From an uncultured Lachnospiraceae bacterium (GTDB taxonomy: Bacteria; Bacillota_A; Clostridia; Lachnospirales; Lachnospiraceae): a stretch of DNA of 57,070 nucleotides. Position numbers and translations under genes: made by a program. Position 1 is the first letter of the stretch. Every line of letters starts with the position of its first letter. The DNA is taken from positions 1 to 57,070 of the forward strand of contig CANOBT010000018.1 of NCBI GenBank assembly GCA_947564305.1. Reading direction: 5' to 3'. The notes under the pieces were generated by a model that was not told where the DNA came from, ran no database searches, and saw nothing but the letters and a program-made list of their open reading frames with translations. Below are positions 43,164-51,805 of this stretch, one piece after another.

Positions 43164-43939
43164 ATGACTGAAAAACTTGAGTCTAATAACACGAAACTAT
43201 GGGATGAAATCCTCAAAGCAATTGTGGACGCCATGCCGGAACAACTTTTTCCTCTTTTCAAAGAAGTATATGGAAAGGAATACCCAAAGGGCACACCTAT
43301 CACTCTGCTTGCCACGGAATATTCTACCTATCAGGAAAATCCTAATGCACCGCCAAGTTCCCGCCTCACTAATATCACTTTACTGGTAAATAATACGGAT
43401 TATTATCATTTGGAATGCCAGATGGAAAATGAACGAGAAATGGTTATTCGCATGGAAGCAAACATATTTATCAGATTCCTGCTGTCAGAATCCAGTCCTA
43501 TTCCTTACAGGAAATCCGTGAAAAACATCTGAACATCTTCATACCCTATGTATTACTCAGACTCCGTCCCAAATTAAACCCTAAAAGAAAACATCTGCTG
43601 ACGAAAAAGGAATTGACAGACTTTGTGAACGAGGCTATATTAGTATTAAAAGATGAACTGTGTAACGGTAATCTTACAGAACAGGAATATAACGACTATA
43701 TAAACCTTTTCCGTTTTGCTGCTGATAAAATATTTGAAAAGGAAAAGCACTCTGAATTCCGAGAGGAGGTAGACCGCATGACAAAACCATTGATTGAACT
43801 CCCCAGCGTCCGGGAGAAGAGACTACGTGCTGAGATTGAGACATTACGCGCTGAAAATGCTGAAAAGGATGCCGAACTTGCTCAAATGAAAGAATTACTG
43901 AATAAAAAGGAGTTTACAGCATTCTGGATAAAAAATTAA
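43164..43939 (+). pseudogene. Rpn-type nuclease copy 2, disrupted
   Basis: Residues 1-95 match copy 1 closely, then MVIRM jumps to sequence corresponding to base 42484 of copy 1: a 157-base deletion between two ATG words, which shifts the frame and ends the protein at 43532. A second open frame, 43613-43939, restores the C-terminal half (TDFVNEAILVLKDELCNG). After LLNK the copy 1 ending YNIAIAP is replaced by unrelated residues, and that missing ending is found at 45643-45674. The gene is therefore both deleted and interrupted. Confidence 0.85.
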
Positions 43940-44194
43940 ATGGGACACTTATCGGTGAGATTAACCTTGCGACTGGTGAGCCGGAATATCAGACACCGGT
44001 CACCTACTGGATGCGTATTACATGGAAAGGAGTCGGATTTCACGATGCATCATGGCAGGGAGCATTTGGAGGAAGCCTGAACCAGATCACCGGAATCGGC
44101 TCCTATGTATGGATGCATCAACATGCCGGTGTATCAAGCTGCAACGCTGTATGATTTGATAGAGGTGGGGACGCCAGTGATTATTCATTATTAA
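43909..44194 (+). pseudogene. C-terminal remnant of an L,D-transpeptidase (YkuD domain), frameshifted
   Basis: Frame one reads GVYSILDKK, LATGEPEYQTPVTYWMRITW and GVGFHDASWQGAFGG; frame two continues GCINMPVYQAATLYDLIEVG and TPVIIHY to a stop at 44194. Together these are the end of a YkuD L,D-transpeptidase. The frameshift is a four-base duplication TATGTATG at 44104-44111, right inside the catalytic S-H-G-C motif; without it the motif would read SYGC, so the usual histidine is also changed. The fragment begins exactly at the insertion point in Rpn copy 2 and lacks its first part. 44195-44282 holds no other gene. Confidence 0.82.
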
Positions 44195-44282
44195 TTGTCT
44201 GAAAAGATTTCCACGCATTAAGGCTGAACGTAGATACAGGGTAGAACACTATTTTTTGCAACAAATAAGGGGATGTTAGACA

Positions 44283-45635
44283 ATGAGTGGAACTGTGCGA
44301 AGAAATAAAAGAAAACATTATGGAATTACCATATGTCTACTTATTATTTTTATGATCGTTGGAGTATTATTCCTGCTGGCTCGAATTGTTCCCAGAGCAA
44401 TATCCCGTGCGAAACTTCCCGTATTTTTTACGTATTCTCTGGAACTGACGGAGACAGCAAAGGATTTTTCCATATCTGATTACTATATCACAAATAAGGT
44501 GACCGGCTTGAATAGATATTATATCGACGAAGAATTAAATCTGTGGGGATACGGCACAAATGAGCATGGCCAGCTGGGAAACGGCGGTATTTCCGAGCTG
44601 GGTGTATTTACGGACACCCCATACAAAATTGCTTCTGACGTGGTGTCCGTAGACTGCTCCATAAATGGATATTTTTGCATCTATCTTACAGCAGACGGCG
44701 AATTATACGGCATGGGCTCTAATATGCTAGGACTGCTCGGTCAGGACTATGATGAGACCAATTACTATGCCATGAATTCCCGTGATTCGAAAGTGACATA
44801 TCCTGTCCTATTGATGGAAGGCGTTGCCTATGCTAGGGCGGGCAGGGAATCAATCGTAGCTTTAAAAAAAGACGGCAGCGTGTGGTGGTGGGGTCAGTAC
44901 ATGAGTACCTATGGGACAAATGTTTCTGATTCCAGAGACAGCGAGAAAACCATTGAGGATGAATCAAATCCCCGTAAAATGCTGAAGACTTCCCCTTGCA
45001 AAATGTTGGAAAATTGTGTGTATGTGACAACTGGTGACTGGACAGGGGCGGCGCTCAGCGAAAATGGAGACCTGTATACATGGGGATTGAATATTTTTGG
45101 TCAATGCGGAACTAAGGTTACTGGGGATGACTATATCCGTACCCCTTGTAAGGTTCTGGAAAACGTTCGGATGGTATGGTCGGAAAAAATAGAGGGAAAC
45201 AGTATTTTGCAGGAAATACCTGAGCAAATGAGTTATGGGACCGATTATCTTTTCAACACCTTTGTCCAGTTAAAAGACGGAACAATCCTGGCAGCTGGAC
45301 GAGGAATCGGTGAAGAACGAAAAAATATTGCCCTGACCGGAGACCTTAAGGTTAAAACAACCTACATATATTCGGATACATTTGTTCCTGTAAGGATAAA
45401 AATATATTCTGATGAAGAAATACAGAAGCTGATTGGTCGGCTTGAAATCGGAACCAACAGGGAAGAGGTAGAAAAATACCTTTCGGCAAATGGAATACAG
45501 TATCTCTACACGTCGAATTATGACGAAGATACTACGCAGTATACTTTTAATCCGGTGGAACTGCGGGATTTGGATCAAAAATATATTTTCTATTTTGACG
45601 CGGAAAATAAATTAACAGAGGTATCTTTACTGTAA
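44283..45635 (+). CDS. Membrane-anchored RCC1-repeat beta-propeller protein
   Basis: 450 residues. A short basic start, one membrane helix at about residues 14-36 (YGITICLLIIFMIVGVLFLL), then an extracellular domain with RCC1-like repeats: LWGYGTNEHGQLGNG, LYGMGSNMLGLLG, VWWWGQYMSTYG, LYTWGLNIFGQCG and ILAAGRGIGEE. A C-terminal part (385-450) contains GTNREEVEKYLSANGIQ. Such proteins are common in clostridia with no established role, probably protein or ligand binding at the surface. It lies inside the segment that interrupts Rpn copy 2. Confidence 0.85.
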   Translation: MSGTVRRNKRKHYGITICLLIIFMIVGVLFLLARIVPRAISRAKLPVFFTYSLELTETAKDFSISDYYITNKVTGLNRYYIDEELNLWGYGTNEHGQLGNGGISELGVFTDTPYKIASDVVSVDCSINGYFCIYLTADGELYGMGSNMLGLLGQDYDETNYYAMNSRDSKVTYPVLLMEGVAYARAGRESIVALKKDGSVWWWGQYMSTYGTNVSDSRDSEKTIEDESNPRKMLKTSPCKMLENCVYVTTGDWTGAALSENGDLYTWGLNIFGQCGTKVTGDDYIRTPCKVLENVRMVWSEKIEGNSILQEIPEQMSYGTDYLFNTFVQLKDGTILAAGRGIGEERKNIALTGDLKVKTTYIYSDTFVPVRIKIYSDEEIQKLIGRLEIGTNREEVEKYLSANGIQYLYTSNYDEDTTQYTFNPVELRDLDQKYIFYFDAENKLTEVSLL

Positions 45636-45642
45636 TCCGATA

Positions 45643-45674
45643 TGAATAAATATAACATTGCTATAGCTCCATAA
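45643..45674 (+). pseudogene. Displaced 3' end of the Rpn copy 2 gene
   Basis: TGAATAAATATAACATTGCT then ATAGCTCCATAA encodes NKYNIAIAP and a stop, the same ending as intact copy 1 (one base differs). The word TGAATAAA occurs at both borders of the intervening segment (43899-43906 and 45643-45650). Confidence 0.75.
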
Positions 45675-45676
45675 AC

Positions 45677-45739
45677 AAATCCCCATAGTAAAACTACGTT
45701 ATACCAGTTATCCATCGTAGTATCACACTATGGGGATTT
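45677..45739. terminator. Branched terminator-like hairpin
   Basis: Outer arms AAATCCCCATAGT and ACTATGGGGATTT with an inner CTACG/CGTAG stem. Same architecture and position as the hairpin after Rpn copy 1 but with a different sequence. Confidence 0.6.
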
Positions 45740-45772
45740 ATCTTTTCCCTTCTCTTGCTTTAAGCATTTAAA

Positions 45773-45974
45773 AAAATGCTTCGCATTTACCGTCCTACTA
45801 AAAACAAGGTAGCGCCCCCTCACCCCTGGTTCGGCGGCAGGTCGTAGGACGGCATTTTTAAAAATGCTTCGCATTTGCCGTCCTACTTCTTACAAGGTAG
45901 CGCCCCCTCACCCCTGGTTCGGCGGCAGGTCGTAGGACGGCATTTTTAAAAATGCTTCGCATTTGCCGTCCTAC
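45773..45974. repeat. Tandem 88-base repeats with strong hairpins
   Basis: Two full units and the start of a third with a period of 88 bases (ATGCTTCGCATTT begins at 45776, 45864 and 45952). Each junction forms a perfect 11-base-pair stem GTAGGACGGCA/TGCCGTCCTAC around an AAAATGC loop region (45844-45886 and 45932-45974). Between them lies GGTAGCGCCCCCTCACCCCT. The last arm overlaps the TAG stop of the GH3 gene. Confidence 0.8.
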
Positions 45975-48241
45975 TCATTCATCTTTTTCAACACGTAGTC
46001 GGCCTGTTCTTTGGTCATCATTGGTGTGCCGAGGAATGGCTCTGTCACTTTATAATATGGAAGCGGCACGCAGAGACAGCACCATTCAAAGGTATCCTGA
46101 TTCATCATATTTTCTACCTGAGGCGGCAGGTCCGCTTTCAAAATCTCGTGATATTTCTCACTGGCAATAAACCATGCAAGCGGCGTCATTTCCGTATAAA
46201 TAAATGGCTTGTCACCGCCTGTCACCATCACCAGTTCCCGGTAAAGGATTTCTACTGCTGAGGTCCCGATACACAATTCATAACCTCCATCTTCCACGAT
46301 CCATTTATCCTGAGAAGGCGAAAAGAACTCAAATGCCTTCCTGTCCAAAGTCATAACAGCCTCTTTGCTTTCGCCTGCATCCAGATACACTTTGCAAAAC
46401 GCTTTCAGTTCTTTTATCGGATGGTCCGCAATAGACTCTGGATGCGCCACATAAAGCTGAATCACCTGGCTGCCCGGATGTTTGCCTGTATTTTTTACCG
46501 GAACCCTGATTTCTAAAGTCTCTGTTGGAGCAATATCACGCTTTGACAGAACAGGCTTCCCAATCTCAAAACTAGTATAACTCAATCCATGTCCAAATGG
46601 ATACAATACCGGGAGTTTCCGTTTTTCATACCAACGATATCCCACATAAATGCCTTCCCCATACACGACATCCGGCATGTCCTTGCAGCCACGGCAGAAG
46701 TTTAAATACGTCGGAGTATGCTCCTCACATACCGGCCAGGTTTCAGCAAGACGTCCTCCTGGTTCTGCATTTCCAAAAAGAATATTCACTGTTGCAGGTG
46801 CTACCGCCTCTCCGCCAAGGCTATTGTATACGACCGCGGCAACCTTGTCTTCCCAACGTGAAATATCCAGCACACTGCCGCAGGATAACACCAGAATGAT
46901 GTTGTCCGTCACCTTCGTAAGTTCATCCAAAAGCTTTCTCTGTCCTTCCGGAAGCTGAATATCCGCACGGTCATACCCCTCTGACTCATAGCAATATCCG
47001 AGTCCTGCAAATACAACCACCTTGTCTGCAGCTTTTGCCGCCTCTGCAGCCTCCGCGATCAATTCCGGCACAGCAGGTTCTACAGGCGGGAAATTATGAA
47101 TCAACTGATAGCCTGGAACATAACGAACATCCGGCACGATTTCCTTCACTGCATTCAAATAGGTGTCGATGCGATAACCGTTCATATGCCCGGAACCGCC
47201 TCCCATATAAGAAGGGTCTTCTGCCAGTTTTCCGACGAGAAGCAGGTTCTCCTGCGTTTTTTCCAAAGGCAGGATTCCGTTATTTTTCAAAAGCACGATA
47301 CATTTCTCTGCTGCAGTGCATGCGAGTGTATGTAGCTGCTCCATATCCGCCTCTACAGGCGTGGTTTCATACAACTTCTCCACCAAATCAAAAACACGCT
47401 CCAACCCGGCATCAATCGTTTCTTCCTTTACCCGCCCCTCTTTTACAGCCTCAAGAAGTTCCTGGGAATGGATGTCGACCGGTGCAAGCTCAATGTCCAT
47501 CATACCGCAGTTGTGCCCCTCAACCTTATTGTGGTGAATCGCAGCAAAATCCGAAACTACTACACCTTCAAATCCCAAGTCTTTACGGAGCAAATCGCAG
47601 ATATGCTGATTGGAATTGACCCACTCTCCATTGACCTGATTGTATGAGGACATGATGGAAAGCGGCTTTCCTTTTGCCATTGCAAGTTCAAAGGCACGTA
47701 AGTACACTTCCCGCAGAGCCCTCTCTGAAACTACGGAGTTGGTTGTCATCCGTTCAAACTCCTGGTTATTACAGATAAAATGCTTCAAGGTTGCCGCCAC
47801 ATCATGGTCCTGCAATCCCTGAATATAAGAACCTGCCAATTCTCCCGCAAGAACCGGATCTTCTGAGAAATACTCAAAATTCCGTCCACACAAGGGACTC
47901 CTCTTAATATTCACACCAGGACGGAACAGCCAGTTGACCATCGCAGGATTGCTCCGGCACTCCTGTGCAAAATAAGTCCCTGTCTCATATGCAAGCTCTT
48001 CATCCCAACTCATGGCAAGGCAGGCATCTGACGGAAATGCCACAGGATGATATTCACCGTCCCCATCTACCGGTCTCCCTGAACGGAAATAATCTGCCCC
48101 GCCCCTGGGATTGTCCTGAGGCACGCTTCCTTCTAATTCCAATCTTGGTACACGCCCGAAACTGCCGTCCGCCTGCGCGCACAGAGAACATTTTTCATCA
48201 AGGGTAAGCTGTGCAAGGATTTCCTTCGTCTTTTTACTCAT
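45971..48241 (-). CDS. Glycoside hydrolase family 3 (beta-glucosidase/xylosidase type)
   Basis: 756 residues, no signal peptide, hence intracellular. GH3 N-terminal barrel with the nucleophile aspartate in VVVSDFAAIHH near residue 245 (SDF rather than the common SDW), KHFICNNQEFERMTTNSVVS near 160-180, the second domain with KNNGILPLEKT and VFAGLGYCYESEGYDR, and a C-terminal fibronectin-like domain (FGHGLSYTSFEIG onwards). AGAGGTGG precedes ATG 48241; six additional codons upstream are possible. It removes terminal sugars from oligosaccharides; the exact sugar is unknown. Confidence 0.93.
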   Translation of the reverse strand: MSKKTKEILAQLTLDEKCSLCAQADGSFGRVPRLELEGSVPQDNPRGGADYFRSGRPVDGDGEYHPVAFPSDACLAMSWDEELAYETGTYFAQECRSNPAMVNWLFRPGVNIKRSPLCGRNFEYFSEDPVLAGELAGSYIQGLQDHDVAATLKHFICNNQEFERMTTNSVVSERALREVYLRAFELAMAKGKPLSIMSSYNQVNGEWVNSNQHICDLLRKDLGFEGVVVSDFAAIHHNKVEGHNCGMMDIELAPVDIHSQELLEAVKEGRVKEETIDAGLERVFDLVEKLYETTPVEADMEQLHTLACTAAEKCIVLLKNNGILPLEKTQENLLLVGKLAEDPSYMGGGSGHMNGYRIDTYLNAVKEIVPDVRYVPGYQLIHNFPPVEPAVPELIAEAAEAAKAADKVVVFAGLGYCYESEGYDRADIQLPEGQRKLLDELTKVTDNIILVLSCGSVLDISRWEDKVAAVVYNSLGGEAVAPATVNILFGNAEPGGRLAETWPVCEEHTPTYLNFCRGCKDMPDVVYGEGIYVGYRWYEKRKLPVLYPFGHGLSYTSFEIGKPVLSKRDIAPTETLEIRVPVKNTGKHPGSQVIQLYVAHPESIADHPIKELKAFCKVYLDAGESKEAVMTLDRKAFEFFSPSQDKWIVEDGGYELCIGTSAVEILYRELVMVTGGDKPFIYTEMTPLAWFIASEKYHEILKADLPPQVENMMNQDTFEWCCLCVPLPYYKVTEPFLGTPMMTKEQADYVLKKMNE

Positions 48242-48267
48242 GATAACCACCTCTTTCATTTTTCAGT

Positions 48268-48318
48268 CATGTGTACATGCCCGCATGTACACTTGGCTCG
48301 TTGCTTCGTAAGAATAAA
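48268..48318. repeat. Extragenic hairpin element, copy 2
   Basis: GTGTACATGC-CC-GCATGTACAC is a perfect 10-base-pair stem, followed by TTGGCTCGTTGCTTCGTAAG. Nearly the same as 23151-23204. It lies just upstream of the GH3 gene. Confidence 0.65.
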
Positions 48319-48367
48319 TATATCGTATTTTTTATCACAAAACAACTGGCAGGTTTGTACTCTTTTA

Positions 48368-48396
48368 TTGACAATTTTTGACCTCTACGATACAAT
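48368..48396 (+). promoter_or_regulatory. Promoter of the AraC remnant and methyltransferase genes
   Basis: A perfect TTGACA (48368-48373), a 17-base spacer and TACAAT (48391-48396), about 135 bases before the first start codon. It may still drive the intact methyltransferase gene. Confidence 0.7.
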
Positions 48397-48532
48397 CAAG
48401 ACGGATTAGAGCGATTAAAATAAGGATAACACCAACAAAACAGCTTGAAATATAAAGGTATAGAATAGCGGCAATGCAAGACAGAAACAATAAATCATAG
48501 AAACTATAAAATCAGAAAAGGTGACAATCATA

Positions 48533-49044
48533 ATGGAAAATTTTGAAATGATTCTAGACTATCTAAATACATATAACGAGAATGAATTATTTTACAAAAA
48601 ATATTATGAATTACAGGGTAACCCTGAAAAGCTGAATCAGTTTATCCATGATTTTGGCATACAGAAGATAAAAGAGCGCAGCCTGATTGTGCCTCATCTG
48701 GAGATTTTCCCGATTGACTGTGAACATCCCTCTGAAAACATTTCCATCCCCGAGCAACGTATGTTTGATGACAAAATGAGCAGCAGGGATGAGTTTCTAA
48801 GCAAACACAATCGTTATTCTCCAGTATATTTACATACACACAATTATTTTGAACTATTCTATGTGATGACCGGGCAATGCCGGCAGAAAATCCGCGATGA
48901 ATATATGACGCTCGAAGCCGGGGACCTGTGCTTTCCCTGTTCTTTATGAGCAGATTGTATACATCCCGGCAGATGGATTATCTTCTTTTTCGCACTCATG
49001 GAGACGAAGATATTTATACGGAGTATATACAGAGAGGAAAATAA
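48533..49044 (+). pseudogene. Broken AraC-family regulator (N-terminal half only)
   Basis: The first frame (48533-48949) encodes an AraC-type N-terminal half with the cupin words YLHTHNYFELFYVMTGQCRQ and YMTLEAGDLCF, then stops. A second frame (48946-49044) gives TSRQMDYLLFRTHGDEDIYT, which looks like a more distal part of the same protein. The remainder, including both DNA-binding helix-turn-helix motifs, is missing. An internal deletion and loss of the 3' half are inferred. Confidence 0.75.
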
Positions 49045-49046
49045 TC

Positions 49047-49835
49047 ATGAAAAATACAGATTTTGATTTCAAGCGAATATCAGAGGGGTATAAAAACAGA
49101 CCATTTCTACACAAACAAATCATTCAAAATTTTCATAACGAAATCGGAAAGCCGCCTTTTTTGGCAGGCCTTGATATTGGCTGCGGCGCTGGCCTTTCAA
49201 CAAAGGCATTAAAAACCATTTGCACAAAAGTCACCGGAATCGATATTTCTACCGAAATGGTTTGTGCCGCAAAGGAACTTTGCCGCCAGGATGAAAATAT
49301 AGATTGTATCGTCAGCAGCGCAGAAGACCTGCTAATCGAGGAACGAAATATTGATATTGTTACAGCAGCAGGCGCCATCCAATGGATTGACAGGGATTCA
49401 TTTTTATCAAATCTAAAACATATGATGAAAGAAAACGGATATCTTTTAATCTACGATTTTGCAATTTCTGATCAGATGAAGGAAAATCCTGCTTATACGG
49501 ATTGGTGGCACACACAATACATAAAGGAGTTTCCCAAGCCATACCGGGATGAATCTGTCTGGGAAAATAAAGATGTTGCAGACTACGGATTCCATATCAT
49601 TAATCAAATCGATTTGGAAATGGAATATTCTTTTAGTCTGGAATCCTTTATCGAATTTATGATGATCCAATCAAATGTAAACGCCAAAATTGATGGAGGC
49701 GTACAAAATGAAGACGCGGTGTACCGATGGTTTGAAAATACTCTTTCCCCCGTTTTTCATGGACAGAACCAGTGTCTGCTCTTTAAGGGATATCGATGGT
49801 GCTTTCAATATCAGAATCTAAACCATCTTATATAA
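49047..49835 (+). CDS. Class I SAM-dependent methyltransferase
   Basis: 262 residues. The SAM-binding motif LDIGCGAGLSTKAL near residue 40, acidic motif II GIDISTEM, and AAGAIQWIDRDSFL near 110 place it in the Methyltransf_11/25-type small-molecule methyltransferases. GAGAGGAAAA precedes the ATG, which follows the stop of the AraC remnant by two bases. The acceptor is unknown. Confidence 0.9.
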   Translation: MKNTDFDFKRISEGYKNRPFLHKQIIQNFHNEIGKPPFLAGLDIGCGAGLSTKALKTICTKVTGIDISTEMVCAAKELCRQDENIDCIVSSAEDLLIEERNIDIVTAAGAIQWIDRDSFLSNLKHMMKENGYLLIYDFAISDQMKENPAYTDWWHTQYIKEFPKPYRDESVWENKDVADYGFHIINQIDLEMEYSFSLESFIEFMMIQSNVNAKIDGGVQNEDAVYRWFENTLSPVFHGQNQCLLFKGYRWCFQYQNLNHLI

Positions 49836-49874
49836 TCATTCGCGTCCTATATTGCAATTTTTCAATCAATTATC

Positions 49875-50045
49875 ATGCATTTTAATGTGATTTTTTTATA
49901 TTTTTACACTGATTTTTACACGAATATTTGTTACACTTATCGTATAACCTATCACCCCGATTATGTCATCAAGTTCTCCGCAAAAAACTTCGGGTTTGAG
50001 GATTGTAAAAAAATGGTATCGCTTTATGCTGCGTTTTGCATCTGA
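49875..50045 (+). CDS. Possible 56-residue open frame, unknown
   Basis: ATG at 49875 to TGA at 50045. The first 20 residues are aromatic and AT-driven, but the second half (YRITYHPDYVIKFSAKNFG, EDCKKMVSLYAAFC) has protein-like composition and codon use. No good ribosome binding site, so it may be the end of a decayed gene. No family recognised. The rest of 49836-50158 holds only this frame and a terminator. Confidence 0.25.
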   Translation: MHFNVIFLYFYTDFYTNICYTYRITYHPDYVIKFSAKNFGFEDCKKMVSLYAAFCI

Positions 50046-50066
50046 AGAACGGTAAGAGGTATATAA

Positions 50067-50114
50067 AGAAAAACAGCCAAAAGGGGATTTAAACTCTCCC
50101 TCTGCTGTTTTTCT
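50067..50114. terminator. Bidirectional terminator after the MATE gene
   Basis: AGAAAAACAGC and GCTGTTTTTCT form an 11-base-pair outer stem with an inner GGGGA/TCTCC pairing, and T-rich tracts lie on both strands. It is 45 bases beyond the stop of the MATE gene. Confidence 0.75.
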
Positions 50115-50158
50115 TTTTCGGTCTGTTATATTCCATTTTTTCTTACATTTCATCTCTT

Positions 50159-51604
50159 TTACAAAGGCTGATGTGAAGCTTTATGCCGTGACTTCCTGCC
50201 TTTCTTTCCCCAGCTTTGCACCGTTTCCGTATTTTCTTCCTCCCGCTCCGGGTAACGCTCCTGGAGCTTTTTCATATCATGGTTCATCACATAGAAGTAC
50301 ATTCCAATCAGAAGCAATCCCGCGCTGACCCATGCAGCGGGTCCTGCCATACACACACCGGCATAGCTTTTGTGGCCAGATGAAATCCAGGCGGTGATCC
50401 CTCTCGCCGCCAGCTCTGTAATCCCTGCTGTCATCGGGAGAAGACCATATCCCATCCCCTGAATGCCGTTTCTGTAAATATTTACAATGGCCAGAGGCAC
50501 AAAAAAGACTCCTGTACACTTCAAATAAACATCTACCAGTCCAATAACCTCAGACACATTTTCTGACAGGAACAGGTAGGTCATATATTTTCCTCCTGTG
50601 AGAATCCATGCCCCCACAGCAAAGGAATATGCTGCCGAAATTAAAGTTGCTGCTTTAAAGCCCTGGCGGATTCGCACCACTTTACCTGCACCCATGTTCT
50701 GTGCACAATAGGTGGCCATCGTCGTCCCCAATGCCACATACGCCTGGGTCACCACCTGTTCAATCTTACTTGCCGCCGTAAATGCCGCCACCGCCGTAGA
50801 ACCAAGCAGGTTCAATGATGTCTGGACCATCATAGTTCCAACCGCTGTAATGGAGTACTGCAATGCCATTGGGAAACCAACTCCAAGCTGAGTTTTTAAC
50901 AGATACGCCTTCGGTCTCCAGTCATCCTTCTCCATACGCAGAAGAGGCACCCTCTTCACAATATAAACCAGGCACAGCACGCCGGACACTCCCTGCGCTA
51001 CCACCGTAGCATAGGCTGCTCCCGCCGCCCCCATCCCAAACCCAACGATTAACACCAGGTCCAGTATAATATTCAAAACAGCCGATAAAATCAGAAAATA
51101 AAGAGGTATCCTGCTGTTACCCAATGCACGCAGAATACAGGCCAGCAGATTGTACAGCATCTGTGCCACAATTCCTGCGCAAATAATCATAATATATGCA
51201 TATGCATCCTCGAAAATATCAGACGGAGTCTGCATAAATCTAAGCAAAGGCTTCATAAATGCCATACTCACCACGGTCAGTATGACTGACATCAGAAGCG
51301 ACAGAATTGCCGCGCCGCCTACGGTCTGCCGCATCGCCTTCATATCCCCGGCTCCGAACTTCTGAGCCGTCAGTACCGTAAAACCTGCCGTCATCCCCAG
51401 TACAAAACCAATCAGCAGAAACATGATCGTTCCCGTACTTCCCACGGCCGCCAGTGCCTTTGTGCCGACGAATTTGCCTACAATAACCGTATCTGCCATA
51501 TTATAAAACTGCTGGAATACATTTCCAATAAATATTGGCAGCGTAAAGTTTAAAATCGTTTTCGCCGGATTTCCAGTTGTCATATCTTGTTGTAATGTTT
51601 TCAT
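50159..51604 (-). CDS. MATE-family multidrug/Na+ antiporter
   Basis: 481 residues, twelve predicted membrane helices in two six-helix halves. PIFIGNVFQQFYNMADTVIV near residues 25-45 is the family opening; the second half repeats the plan from about 240 (VGFPMALQYSITAVGTMMVQ). ATG 51604 is chosen because GAGGAGG stands eight bases upstream; a longer frame from 51667 lacks support. It exports cationic compounds; the natural substrate is unknown. Confidence 0.92.
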   Translation of the reverse strand: MKTLQQDMTTGNPAKTILNFTLPIFIGNVFQQFYNMADTVIVGKFVGTKALAAVGSTGTIMFLLIGFVLGMTAGFTVLTAQKFGAGDMKAMRQTVGGAAILSLLMSVILTVVSMAFMKPLLRFMQTPSDIFEDAYAYIMIICAGIVAQMLYNLLACILRALGNSRIPLYFLILSAVLNIILDLVLIVGFGMGAAGAAYATVVAQGVSGVLCLVYIVKRVPLLRMEKDDWRPKAYLLKTQLGVGFPMALQYSITAVGTMMVQTSLNLLGSTAVAAFTAASKIEQVVTQAYVALGTTMATYCAQNMGAGKVVRIRQGFKAATLISAAYSFAVGAWILTGGKYMTYLFLSENVSEVIGLVDVYLKCTGVFFVPLAIVNIYRNGIQGMGYGLLPMTAGITELAARGITAWISSGHKSYAGVCMAGPAAWVSAGLLLIGMYFYVMNHDMKKLQERYPEREEENTETVQSWGKKGRKSRHKASHQPL

Positions 51605-51753
51605 GAGTTCATCCTCCTCAAAAAAATGCACGGGTTCTATTATAGGAAAGAATTTATCTAGATTCAATCATAAATAATCACAAAATTACGAATATTTTCC
51701 CCTTAAATTTTTGAAATACTCACAAACATACTTCCAGACTGTTGCTTCGCAGA

Positions 51754-51786
51754 AAAAAATCCGCGGACCACTCCACGGATTTTTTA
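51754..51786 (-). terminator. Terminator of the araB-araD-araA operon
   Basis: On the minus strand AAAAATCCGTGGA-GTGG-TCCGCGGATTTTTT with one G-T pair, ending in a long T run, 20 bases after the araA stop. Confidence 0.88.
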
Positions 51787-51805
51787 TTTCTGCAACCATT
51801 ACCTT

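Noticed and set aside
45773..45974. CRISPR-like array, suggested by the regular repeats
   Set aside because: The 88-base units are identical throughout, with no unique spacers and no cas genes nearby; they are plain tandem repeats.
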